A stretch of DNA of 17,105 nt from ZLKRG08 sp963977625 (GCA_963977625.1 CAXBPX010000015.1:1-17105), one strand, 5' to 3'. Shown: positions 1 to 6,907, counted from the first letter of the stretch. Notes: generated from the sequence alone by a model not told the origin. Made by a program: numbers and translations.

Positions 1-693
1 AGACCTGCAATGCATAAACAATTTGGTGATGCAGCTGCGATATTAATTGGTGATTTAGCCTTAGTTTGGGACGAACAGGCGCTGCATAGATCAGGAATCA
101 ACAAACCTGAAGTCAATAAAATCCATGACATTATGCGCACCGAATTGATGGCAGGTCAGTTTTTGGATGTCTATGAGCAAACGCAAAATTCTTATAGTGT
201 CGAAAGGTCATTAAAAATCGCCCGTTTTAAATCCGGCAAGTACAGTATTGAACGTCCATTACATTTTGGTGCAGCTCTTGCCGATCCCGAACAATTAGAT
301 AACTTCTATCAGATCTACTCTGATTTTGGGTTACCACTTGGAGAAGCTTTTCAACTAAGAGATGACCTGCTTGGAGTTTTTGGGGATCCGAGTCAAACAG
401 GAAAGCCGGCAGGTGATGATTTGCGCGAAGGTAAGCGCACTGCCCTAATTGCATTTGCCTACGACCGAGGCGATGAGAAAATAAAAAATCTAATAAAAGA
501 AAAACTCGGTACTTCCAATATTGAAGGTTTGGCGCAAGCGATTACTGACAGTGGTGCACCAACTCATGTTGAAGATTTAATTGAAAAATTAGCTGAAGAG
601 TCGCTCGATGCCCTCCAAAGAGATGAGCTGGATAATCAAGCAAAGAAATTATTAATTGAGATGGTGGAGCTAGTAACCAACCGAAGCCGCTAA
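1..693 (+). CDS. idsA: Trans-polyprenyl (geranylgeranyl-type) diphosphate synthase, 5'-truncated by window edge
   Basis: Head-to-tail prenyl elongation enzyme that adds isopentenyl diphosphate to an allylic diphosphate, giving precursors of carotenoids, menaquinone side chains or lipid carriers. The reading frame is open to base 1 (it reads RPA before the first Met at base 10), so the N-terminal third with the first DDxxD motif lies outside the window; the family is usually about 350 aa and only 230 aa are here. Visible landmarks are HKQFGDAAAILIGD near the start, YSIERPLHFGAAL, and the second Asp-rich motif in FQLRDDLLGVFGD, followed by GKPAGDDLREGKRT, which is typical of this family. An idsA gene upstream of a PASTA kinase and class II aroG matches the mycobacterial idsA2-pknL-aroG neighbourhood. 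The product chain length cannot be read from this fragment. Confidence 0.93.
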   Translation, partial: RPAMHKQFGDAAAILIGDLALVWDEQALHRSGINKPEVNKIHDIMRTELMAGQFLDVYEQTQNSYSVERSLKIARFKSGKYSIERPLHFGAALADPEQLDNFYQIYSDFGLPLGEAFQLRDDLLGVFGDPSQTGKPAGDDLREGKRTALIAFAYDRGDEKIKNLIKEKLGTSNIEGLAQAITDSGAPTHVEDLIEKLAEESLDALQRDELDNQAKKLLIEMVELVTNRSR

Positions 694-798
694 GATTTGC
701 AATACGCGGGAGCCAAAAGTTGGCTGAGAGGACCCAAAGGTAAAAACCAAGGGTCGACCGCATTACCGGTTCGATAATGCGAACCAGGGAGGAAAATC
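694..798 (+). ncRNA. THI-box (TPP riboswitch-like) leader with altered pyrophosphate arm
   Basis: The whole gap between idsA and the PnuC-family gene reads as a thiamine-box aptamer. It has CGCGGGAGCC (705-714), a perfect P3 hairpin AGCCAA/TTGGCT (711-716/720-725) and the core GGCTGAGAGG (722-731). A variable hairpin GACCC/GGGTC (731-735/751-755) and CGACCG (755-760) follow, as in actinobacterial TPP elements. P2 can form as GCGG/CCGC (706-709/758-761). The last arm is ACC, P5 stem GGTTCG/CGAACC (768-773/780-785) with loop ATAATG, then AGGGAGG (786-792). A P1 of GATTT/AAATC (694-698/794-798) is possible. Known TPP aptamers carry TGA after ACC and CG(T/C) before AGGGA; both are absent here. 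The conserved AGGGA is also the Shine-Dalgarno sequence, 6 bases before the ATG, which suggests translational control. The class is secure; the ligand is not. Confidence 0.85.
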
Positions 799-1377
799 AT
801 GGTTACCTTCTTTACGGCATGGGGTTATGAAGTTACCTATCTTGAATTTATCGCAGCTTTAACAAGTGCCATTGGAGTTTGGCTTGGCACAACAACTAAA
901 CGCATCACTTGGCCTTGGTGGATTGTTTCAAGTGCGCTATACGGAATATTTTTTTGGAATGTGGATTTAATCGCTTCTGCTTTACTGCAGATTGTTTTTA
1001 TCTTAGCTGGAATTTGGGGCTGGTTTGGATGGGGTCCAAAAGGTGCAAAGCCAGGAAAATTAACTAATCGAGAGCGAACATTTTGGCTTCTGGGATTATT
1101 AATTGCTTGGTTAGTTTTTACACCATGGCTACATCAAATTGGAGCTGCTGCATATAAAACTGATGCGCTAATTTTCTTAGGTTCTTTTGTGGCTCAAATA
1201 ATTATGGTTTATGAAAAATATGAAACTTGGCCTCTGTGGTTCGCAGTAGATCTTTTAGCAACGATTGAATACGCTATTTTAAATTATTGGTTCACAGCCG
1301 TGCTTTACTTTGGATTTACCGTGATTGCAATTGTTGGATGGGTAAGATGGCTGCGACTGCACAAATTATCCTTATAG
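799..1377 (+). CDS. pnuT: PnuC-family vitamin transporter, probably PnuT (thiamine)
   Basis: Inner-membrane facilitator of the PnuC family (nicotinamide riboside, riboflavin or thiamine uptake, where the substrate is trapped by phosphorylation after entry). The 192-aa protein is almost wholly hydrophobic with about seven or eight membrane segments, ending WVRWLRLHK. It has the Trp-rich GIWGWFGWG stretch (residues 71-79), which resembles the PnuC family YGWxxW motif, and ETWPLWFAVDLL near residue 142. The ATG at 799 has a strong GGGAGG ribosome site inside the THI-box leader. That leader is the reason for preferring a thiamine-type substrate over nicotinamide riboside; the protein alone does not settle it. 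The next gene, a small P-loop kinase, overlaps its 3' end by 31 bases and could trap the imported vitamin. Confidence 0.82.
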   Translation: MVTFFTAWGYEVTYLEFIAALTSAIGVWLGTTTKRITWPWWIVSSALYGIFFWNVDLIASALLQIVFILAGIWGWFGWGPKGAKPGKLTNRERTFWLLGLLIAWLVFTPWLHQIGAAAYKTDALIFLGSFVAQIIMVYEKYETWPLWFAVDLLATIEYAILNYWFTAVLYFGFTVIAIVGWVRWLRLHKLSL

Positions 1378-1841
1378 ATGGCCCAGCTGGAGCGGGCAAA
1401 ACTACATTTTCACTGAAATTACAAAATGAACTTGGCTGTCAGGTGGTTCATCTTGATGATCATTACAACGGTTGGGATGAAGCATTAGGTCAAGATTTAA
1501 CTAATGTGCTTTTAAATATCGTTGAAAACTTTCAGAATGGAAAAACTTCTGAAGTTCCTAAATTCAATTGGCACTTAGCTAAATTTGAAGGAACTAAAAG
1601 AATCGAACCGGCAGAGATATTGATAATTGAAGGCGTCGGAGCCGGCCAAAGCAAGATTCGACCTTTTGCGACTACGCTCTACTGGGTCGATACCGAACCT
1701 GAAATTGGCTTGGCCCGAGTGCTTGCAAGAGATGGCGCAGAATACGAAGAGCGGATAAAACTCTGGCAAATTCGTGAAGCCAACCACTTTCAAGTAGAAC
1801 GCACCCGCGAATTCGCGGATTTCATTATCTCAACCTCCTAA
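1347..1841 (+). CDS. Uridine-kinase-like P-loop small-molecule kinase, substrate unknown
   Basis: Small P-loop kinase (164 aa from the ATG at 1347) of the uridine kinase/phosphoribulokinase-like fold. Walker A is GPAGAGKTT (residues 12-20). HLDDHYNGWD (35-44) is the substrate-side Asp motif that I recall from actinobacterial proteins annotated only as ATP-binding or uridine-kinase-like. A Walker-B-like strand reads ILIIEGVGAG. The C-terminus has the family pattern W..RE..HF....TRE.AD. An in-frame ATG at 1338 and a GTG at 1287 are further upstream, but the homologous part begins at AQIILIDGP, so I chose 1347. It overlaps the transporter gene by 31 bases, so the two are almost certainly co-transcribed and probably translationally coupled. 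A role as thiamine, hydroxymethylpyrimidine or nicotinamide riboside kinase is inferred from this pairing only; no substrate signature is visible. Confidence 0.8.
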   Translation: MAATAQIILIDGPAGAGKTTFSLKLQNELGCQVVHLDDHYNGWDEALGQDLTNVLLNIVENFQNGKTSEVPKFNWHLAKFEGTKRIEPAEILIIEGVGAGQSKIRPFATTLYWVDTEPEIGLARVLARDGAEYEERIKLWQIREANHFQVERTREFADFIISTS

Positions 1842-1844
1842 AAT
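1839..1844 (+). promoter_or_regulatory. Putative -10 element (TAAAAT) for leaderless PASTA-kinase mRNA
   Basis: TAAAAT fits the actinobacterial -10 pattern TAnnnT and lies 7 bases before the GTG start at 1852, so the transcript would begin at or within a base of the start codon. The first three bases are the stop codon of the upstream kinase. No Shine-Dalgarno sequence is present before the GTG. No clear -35 was found. Confidence 0.4.
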
Positions 1845-1851
1845 CCACCCC

Positions 1852-3729
1852 GTGAGTGATTTAAGCGGCCAATTAATAGATAACCGCTACGAACTCATCC
1901 GAATCCTTGCAAACGGTGGCATGGGAACTATCTATGAAGGTATCGACACTCGCCTAGACCGTAAAGTTGCGGTCAAAATAATGCACCCGCATCTGGCGCA
2001 AGATGAAGAATTCATTACTCGCTTTATTCGCGAAGCCAAAGCTGCGGCATCGCTTTCACATCCCAACATCGTAAATGTAATGGATCAAGGTTGGAATCAA
2101 TCTGGTATTCCAGCCGTATTCCTAGTTATGGAGCTGGTAGAGGGTCAAACACTTCGAGAATTAATCGCAGCTAAAGGAAAATTCTCTGTTACTGAAACAA
2201 TTAACTATTTAGCACCTGTAGTTGGTGCACTTGCGGCAGCACACCAAATCGGAATTGTGCATCGAGATATCAAGCCAGAAAATATATTGATATCGCATGA
2301 CGGTCGAATCAAAATTGCAGATTTTGGTTTAGCGCGAGGTACCAATTTAGGCCAAACAATGACCGCCGAAGCAAGCGTCATTCTGGGTAGCGTTTCTTAT
2401 CTTTCTCCTGAACAAGTCCAAAGAGGAATTTCAGATTCTAGAAGTGATATCTACTCTGTTGGAGTTATGGCGTTTGAGATGTTGACCGGAAAAAGACCAC
2501 ACATAAGTGATTCGCCCTTACAAATTGCATACTTACATGTCAATGAGGATATTCCAAAGGTAAGTAGTAAAGGGGTTAAACTTCCAAAAGAATTGGATGA
2601 ATTAATATATTCAGCAACTAGTAGAAACCCTGATGATCGTCCTAAAGATGCAACGGTATTTTCAAATAATTTGCGAAATATTCAGATTAAATTTGATCCA
2701 ACCAAACAACAGATGAGCCTTGAATTAGATTTACCGGTTCGCAAAGAAGCTCCAAAAAGCACGGCGAAAAAAGTTGCAGTTGTTGAAGAGGAAACTCGGG
2801 AAATCACCAAGCCAATAAAGCGCGAAAAAGATCGCGCAGAACGTAAACCTCGTAAAAAATTTGGCAAAGTTGCACTTATTTTGGCCCTAGCACTCGGGTT
2901 TGGTGGCTGGTGGACGATGATTGGTCCTGGATCCAAAGTAACTGTGCCATCTCTTATCGGTGGTAATTTAAATGATGCCACTAAGTTGCTAAAGCCGGTT
3001 GGCTTAACCAGCGAAGTTACTGCTCAAGAATTTAATGAGGATATTGCTAAAGGTGTAATCATCTCTACAAGTCCCGCTGCTGGTGAGAAAATCGAAGAAA
3101 ATGGAGTCGTAGAGATTACGCTTTCTAAAGGCCCAGAAAGATATCTCATTCCTAAGGTAGCGCAATTAACAGTAGAAGCAGCAATCAAAATGCTCTCCAC
3201 AATTCCAATTGCAGAACCCGTTGTACAAGAAATTTTTAATGACAAATTTCCTAAAGGTTTTGCAATCGGAACCGAACCTATTGCTGGTAGCCAAGTCAAA
3301 CGTGGCGCCGGAATCAAATTGATTGTTTCTAAAGGAATAGAACAGATTGCTCTAGTTAATTTTGTAAATAAAACTGGCGAAGAAGCCCTAAATTCATTAA
3401 CTGAAATCGGATTCAAAGTGGCTCCAAAATATGTTTACAGTGAAAGCGTTCCACTTGGTGCAGTAGTCTCGCAAAATCCATCCGAAGTTAAGAACTACCC
3501 TAAAGGATCGACTGTTTCGGTAGTGATCTCTAAAGGTTCGGCATATGTCTTCATCCCAAATGTTTATTCGTTGACTGAAGCAAAGGCTAAATCAATACTT
3601 TCCGCGCTTGATTTAAAGGTAACTATTAAGAGAATGGGTACCAAAGCTGTAAAACAAGTGACAGCAATTTCTCCAAAAGTTGGTAGCAAAGTACTTCGTG
3701 GCAGCAAAGTCACTATCACTGTAGGGTAA
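1852..3729 (+). CDS. pknL: PASTA-domain transmembrane Ser/Thr protein kinase (PknL/PknB type)
   Basis: Membrane Ser/Thr kinase of 625 aa that likely senses cell-wall muropeptides or lipid II and phosphorylates division and wall-synthesis proteins. Kinase domain is residues 13-275: glycine loop LANGGMGTIY (the first loop Gly is Ala), VAVK Lys42, HRDIKPEN with catalytic Asp139, DFG at 157-159, and SPEQ at 185-188. A basic juxtamembrane linker (about 295-338) leads to one membrane helix (340-357). Four extracellular PASTA repeats follow (about 363-427, 430-495, 497-562, 565-625), three of them ending in a V/L-S-K-G pattern. The GTG start gives the standard N-terminus just ahead of the kinase fold. 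Position next to idsA and near class II aroG supports PknL orthology; the mycobacterial partner Rv2175c-type gene is not in this window. It starts a four-gene plus-strand run. Confidence 0.95.
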   Translation: MSDLSGQLIDNRYELIRILANGGMGTIYEGIDTRLDRKVAVKIMHPHLAQDEEFITRFIREAKAAASLSHPNIVNVMDQGWNQSGIPAVFLVMELVEGQTLRELIAAKGKFSVTETINYLAPVVGALAAAHQIGIVHRDIKPENILISHDGRIKIADFGLARGTNLGQTMTAEASVILGSVSYLSPEQVQRGISDSRSDIYSVGVMAFEMLTGKRPHISDSPLQIAYLHVNEDIPKVSSKGVKLPKELDELIYSATSRNPDDRPKDATVFSNNLRNIQIKFDPTKQQMSLELDLPVRKEAPKSTAKKVAVVEEETREITKPIKREKDRAERKPRKKFGKVALILALALGFGGWWTMIGPGSKVTVPSLIGGNLNDATKLLKPVGLTSEVTAQEFNEDIAKGVIISTSPAAGEKIEENGVVEITLSKGPERYLIPKVAQLTVEAAIKMLSTIPIAEPVVQEIFNDKFPKGFAIGTEPIAGSQVKRGAGIKLIVSKGIEQIALVNFVNKTGEEALNSLTEIGFKVAPKYVYSESVPLGAVVSQNPSEVKNYPKGSTVSVVISKGSAYVFIPNVYSLTEAKAKSILSALDLKVTIKRMGTKAVKQVTAISPKVGSKVLRGSKVTITVG

Positions 3730-3733
3730 GGCA

Positions 3734-4588
3734 ATGCCTAAACTCCCACGAATCGGTGCCCACACTCCGACATCAGGTGGTATGGCAAAAAGATCTCTTG
3801 GTTATGCCGAAACCATCCAAGCAGAAGTAATTCAAGTTTTTGCCTCCAACCCTCGTGGGTGGGCAATGCCCGAACCAAATCCCACCGCCGATGAAGAGTT
3901 TCGCGCCAAAGCAGCTGCCATGGATATCACCACTTATGTTCATGCGCCGTTTCTAATTAATTTAGGTTCGCCAACTGAAGGTACATACAAGAATTCATTA
4001 AATTCGACGGCTTATTCACTTAGACGTGGAAAAGAAATCGGAGCACTGGGAGTTGTCATTCACACTGGTTCGGCAGTGGATGAGTCACATGTGCCAAATG
4101 CCTGGAAACAAATACATGAAGGCATGATGCCGATACTTGAAGGATTAGATTCGGATGCACCTTCCCTGCTTTTAGAACCAACTGCCGGTCAAGGTCAATC
4201 GCTAGTTAAAAAGTTAGATGATTTAGAAAATTATTTAAAAGCACTGGAATATCATCCAAAAGTTGGCATTTGTTTGGATACTTGCCATGTATTTGCAGCA
4301 GGTCACGATATTTCTAAAAAAGGTGGCATGGCTGCTACTTTAGATTTATTAGTAGAAATTGCAGGAATCGAGCGTTTTCAATTAGTTCATGCAAATGATT
4401 CGATGGACGTGTGTGGTGCGTTAAAAGATCGACATCAAAATATCGGAGACGGACACATTGGGATTGACCCATTTAAAGAGATGCTAAAACATCCTGCAAT
4501 CGCAAATGCTCCTTTGATTTTAGAAACGCCAGGTGAAGAACCAGAACATGGCAAAGAAGTTGCTCTTCTAAAGAAATTACGCGGATGA
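3734..4588 (+). CDS. nfo: Deoxyribonuclease IV (AP endonuclease IV, Nfo)
   Basis: Zinc-dependent AP endonuclease that cuts 5' of abasic sites and removes 3' blocking groups in base excision repair. At 284 aa it is full length. All nine expected metal ligands are visible: His70 (VHAPF), His110 (VVIHTG), Glu148 (LLEPTAG), Asp182 and His185 (LDTCHVFAAG), His219 (LVHAND), Asp232 and His234 (DRH), and Glu264 (LETPG). GDGHIG at 238-243 is also diagnostic. The ATG lies 4 bases after the kinase stop, with GTAAGG in front as a weak ribosome site, so coupling to the upstream gene is likely. Its stop overlaps the next start by 4 bases (ATGA). Confidence 0.96.
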   Translation: MPKLPRIGAHTPTSGGMAKRSLGYAETIQAEVIQVFASNPRGWAMPEPNPTADEEFRAKAAAMDITTYVHAPFLINLGSPTEGTYKNSLNSTAYSLRRGKEIGALGVVIHTGSAVDESHVPNAWKQIHEGMMPILEGLDSDAPSLLLEPTAGQGQSLVKKLDDLENYLKALEYHPKVGICLDTCHVFAAGHDISKKGGMAATLDLLVEIAGIERFQLVHANDSMDVCGALKDRHQNIGDGHIGIDPFKEMLKHPAIANAPLILETPGEEPEHGKEVALLKKLRG

Positions 4589-5442
4589 AATCTAAATTAG
4601 CCTCCTGGCTACTACTTATTGTTGCGATGTCTTGGGGGCTAGCGTTCGTCACCATGAAAGATGCTTTGGGTCGCCAATCTGTAAATAGTTTTCTCTTTTA
4701 CAGATTTGCATTAGCCACAATTGCGCTATTAATAGTGCACCCGCAGATTATCAAGAAGATTGACAAGGACATCATCAAACATGGTGGAATTACTGGACTC
4801 TTTTTAGCTGCCGGATTTATTTTGCAAACTTATGGTTTAGATATGACTGGTGCTGCAGTTACTGGATTTATCACTGGACTGTATGTTGTTGCCACTCCGC
4901 TATTTGAACAATTTTTTGGAGGCAAGAAACTCGGCAATGTAGTTTGGGTTTCAATTGGAATTGCAACCACAGGACTTGCTCTGCTTTCGTTAAAAGGATT
5001 TTCAGTAGGAATTGGGGAACTTTTAGTTTTACTAAGCGCACTTTGTTATACCGGGCAAATAATTGGTTTAAGCAAATGGTCTGAAGGTCGCGATGTTTGG
5101 GCTATGACTTTTATGCAAATTTTTGTGGTGGCAATTGTGACTGGAATTGCAGCGCTAATTGAAGGATTCCAAACTCCACCTGATAATGGAGTTTGGGGCG
5201 TAATAGTTTTCACTGCCATCGTATGTACGGTCACGGCATTTGTGGTGCAAACTTGGTCTCAGGCGATTATTGAATCTACCAAAGCAGCCGTAATCATGAC
5301 GATGGAAGTCGTCTTCTCTGCCCTATTTGCAATCACACTTGGCGGTGAAGTACTTTCGATGAGAACTTTAATTGGCGGATTATTGGTTGTAATCTCTATG
5401 TACACCATTGTCTTTCATGAAAGTAAACCAGTAAATGATTGA
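4585..5442 (+). CDS. EamA/DMT-family transporter (10-helix type)
   Basis: Drug/metabolite-superfamily inner-membrane transporter of 285 aa with two EamA repeats of about five helices each. The first begins WLLLIVAMSWGLAFVTMKDAL with RFALATIALLIV after it. The second half includes LLVLLSALCYTGQIIGLSKWS and VQTWSQAIIESTKAAVIMTMEVVFSALFAITLGGEVLS, which is typical of the family. Members export amino acids or metabolites, but the substrate cannot be deduced here. It overlaps nfo by 4 bases and the threonine aldolase gene by 8, so it belongs to a tight operon. Pairing with threonine aldolase gives a weak hint of amino-acid transport. Confidence 0.92.
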   Translation: MKSKLASWLLLIVAMSWGLAFVTMKDALGRQSVNSFLFYRFALATIALLIVHPQIIKKIDKDIIKHGGITGLFLAAGFILQTYGLDMTGAAVTGFITGLYVVATPLFEQFFGGKKLGNVVWVSIGIATTGLALLSLKGFSVGIGELLVLLSALCYTGQIIGLSKWSEGRDVWAMTFMQIFVVAIVTGIAALIEGFQTPPDNGVWGVIVFTAIVCTVTAFVVQTWSQAIIESTKAAVIMTMEVVFSALFAITLGGEVLSMRTLIGGLLVVISMYTIVFHESKPVND

Positions 5443-6442
5443 TCTACGTTCAGATACCGTAACTCGGCCATCAAAAGAGATGCTTGAGGCAATGATTAAA
5501 TCTCCGGTCGGTGATGATGTATATGGTGATGATCCAACAGTTAATGCACTTGAAGAGCGTGTGGCAAGTATGTTTGGTAAGGAGGCAGGACTTTTTACTC
5601 CTACTGGTTCGCTCTCAAATCAACTCGGAATTCGGTTATTAGTTAAACCAGGTGAAGAGCTCATTCTTGACCAAACCGCACATATTGCTAGAGCCGAACT
5701 AGGTGCCGCAGCTGCATTTAGTGGCATTACAACTCGAACTTTCCCTTCGGTTCACGGCAAATTAAGTGCGAAAGTTGCACTGGAATTAGCACATCCAGAT
5801 GCAGGACCATATTTAGTTTCCACTAAAGCTATTGCGGTTGAAGATACCCATAATTTTGGTGGTGGCACGGTGCAATCAATTGATGAAATTAAAAATTTGT
5901 ACCATGGTGCCCAAGAGATGCAGCTACCTTTGCATTTAGATGGTGCCCGAATTTGGAATGCTCATGTAGCTTCTGGCACTTCCTTTACTGAATACGCTAA
6001 ATATTTTGAAACTATGAGCGTCTGTTTCTCTAAAGGTTTAGGGGCGCCAATTGGCTCGATGTTGCTCTCTACAAAGGCAAAAATTGCGGAAGCTCGAATT
6101 TGGCGAAAGCGTTATGGCGCAGGCATGCGACAAATCGGATTACTAGCAGGAGCAGTTAATTTTGCACTTGATCACAACATCGATCGATTAAAGATTGATC
6201 ATGAACGTGCAGGAATTATTGCGACTTCATGTAATTTGGCTAAACCAGATACCAACATCGTCGCACTAGATCTTTCTGATTATCCATTCGACGCAGCACA
6301 GTATGTAGCTACCTTAAAAGAAAATGGAATCTTGGCTGGTGCGCTTGGCAAAAACTTTGTACGCCTTGTTACGCATATGGATTTAACTGATGATGACATC
6401 CAACAGGTATGTCAGATTTTAAAGCGCACCCTCGTGGCGTAA
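5435..6442 (+). CDS. ltaE: Low-specificity L-threonine aldolase
   Basis: PLP enzyme (335 aa) of fold type I that splits L-threonine or L-allo-threonine to glycine and acetaldehyde, giving glycine and C2 units. Diagnostic stretches are IDLRSDTVTRPSKEML at the N-terminus, VGDDVYGDDPTVNALEE (residues 25-41), TGSLSNQLG, the PLP Asp and Arg in LHLDGARIWN (Asp169, Arg172), and the Schiff-base lysine Lys200 in CFSKGLGAPIGS. The ATG overlaps the end of the EamA gene by 8 bases, which implies coupled translation. Its last 24 bases overlap the 3' end of the opposite-strand ogt gene. Confidence 0.95.
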   Translation: MIDLRSDTVTRPSKEMLEAMIKSPVGDDVYGDDPTVNALEERVASMFGKEAGLFTPTGSLSNQLGIRLLVKPGEELILDQTAHIARAELGAAAAFSGITTRTFPSVHGKLSAKVALELAHPDAGPYLVSTKAIAVEDTHNFGGGTVQSIDEIKNLYHGAQEMQLPLHLDGARIWNAHVASGTSFTEYAKYFETMSVCFSKGLGAPIGSMLLSTKAKIAEARIWRKRYGAGMRQIGLLAGAVNFALDHNIDRLKIDHERAGIIATSCNLAKPDTNIVALDLSDYPFDAAQYVATLKENGILAGALGKNFVRLVTHMDLTDDDIQQVCQILKRTLVA

Positions 6443-6907
6443 TAACCACTCTTTTTTATTTAATCCATAAGCATAATTACCTAGATTGCCTCCAGTTTTT
6501 ACTATGCGATGACATGGCACCACTAAAACTATGGCATTTTTTGCGCAAGCACTTCCGGCTGCACGAACCGCTGCTGGCGAACCTGCTCGTTCGGCAAGTT
6601 CGGCGTAAGAGATTGTGCCTCGCACTTTTCGCATCGCTTTCCATGCCGCTTGCGAAAATGTTGCACCCGGTTGTGCCACTTTGATGGCATTGATTGCCGA
6701 AATTTGGCCATCAAAATAATCTTTCAAAAGTTCGGTAATAACCGGAATTTTCTTCACGCTTTCGATTTTGTGATTTGCATAATCAATATGTAAAGATTCT
6801 TTAGCGGCTTTCATCGTACTTAAATTAGCTGCAATCAAAATTGAGTCATCGGCAATTAAATTGATATTACCTATTGGTGATTCAAATGTGCTAGAGAGCA
6901 ACGCCAC
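6419..6907 (-). CDS. ogt: Methylated-DNA-protein-cysteine methyltransferase (O6-alkylguanine repair)
   Basis: Suicide DNA-repair protein that moves alkyl groups from O6-guanine to its own cysteine. The active-site motif is VVPCHRIV, followed by GNLGNYAYGLNKKEWLLRHEG, the normal C-terminal end of the family. Upstream KVRGTISYAELAERAGSPAAVRAAGSACAKNAI is the DNA-binding helix region with its arginine finger (AAVRAAGSA). The family often has NP before the active site strand; here it is NA. I place the start at GTG 6907 (162 aa) because a TAATTT hexamer sits exactly 6 bases ahead; a TTG at 6913 is the alternative. It follows aroG within about 10 bases and is the last gene of the pfk-aroG-ogt run. 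Confidence 0.93.
   Translation of the reverse strand: MALLSSTFESPIGNINLIADDSILIAANLSTMKAAKESLHIDYANHKIESVKKIPVITELLKDYFDGQISAINAIKVAQPGATFSQAAWKAMRKVRGTISYAELAERAGSPAAVRAAGSACAKNAIVLVVPCHRIVKTGGNLGNYAYGLNKKEWLLRHEGAL
6434..6457 (+). terminator. Weak terminator-like hairpin with T tract after threonine aldolase
   Basis: GTGG (6434-6437) and CCAC (6446-6449) can pair across an 8-base loop that holds the ltaE stop codon, followed by TC and six T residues (6452-6457). The stem has only 4 base pairs, so this is a marginal call. It lies inside the opposite-strand ogt coding sequence. Confidence 0.3.

Noticed and set aside
691..696. TAAGAT at the idsA stop as the -10 of the THI-box transcript
   Set aside because: It would start the RNA near 703 and lose the possible P1 strand at 694-698. 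The pattern fits other genes in the window, but the two ideas conflict, so I did not list it as a promoter.
1287..1346. Longer N-terminus for the P-loop kinase starting with GTG
   Set aside because: The extra residues come from the alternate frame of the transporter's last helix, have no kinase-like pattern, and the conserved fold begins at the ATG 1347.
3024..3416. 130-codon open frame on the minus strand
   Set aside because: Antisense to the PASTA repeats of the kinase, with no start context and no motif.
6434..6449. Strong bidirectional terminator between ltaE and ogt
   Set aside because: Only 4 base pairs in the stem; kept only as a weak one-strand call.
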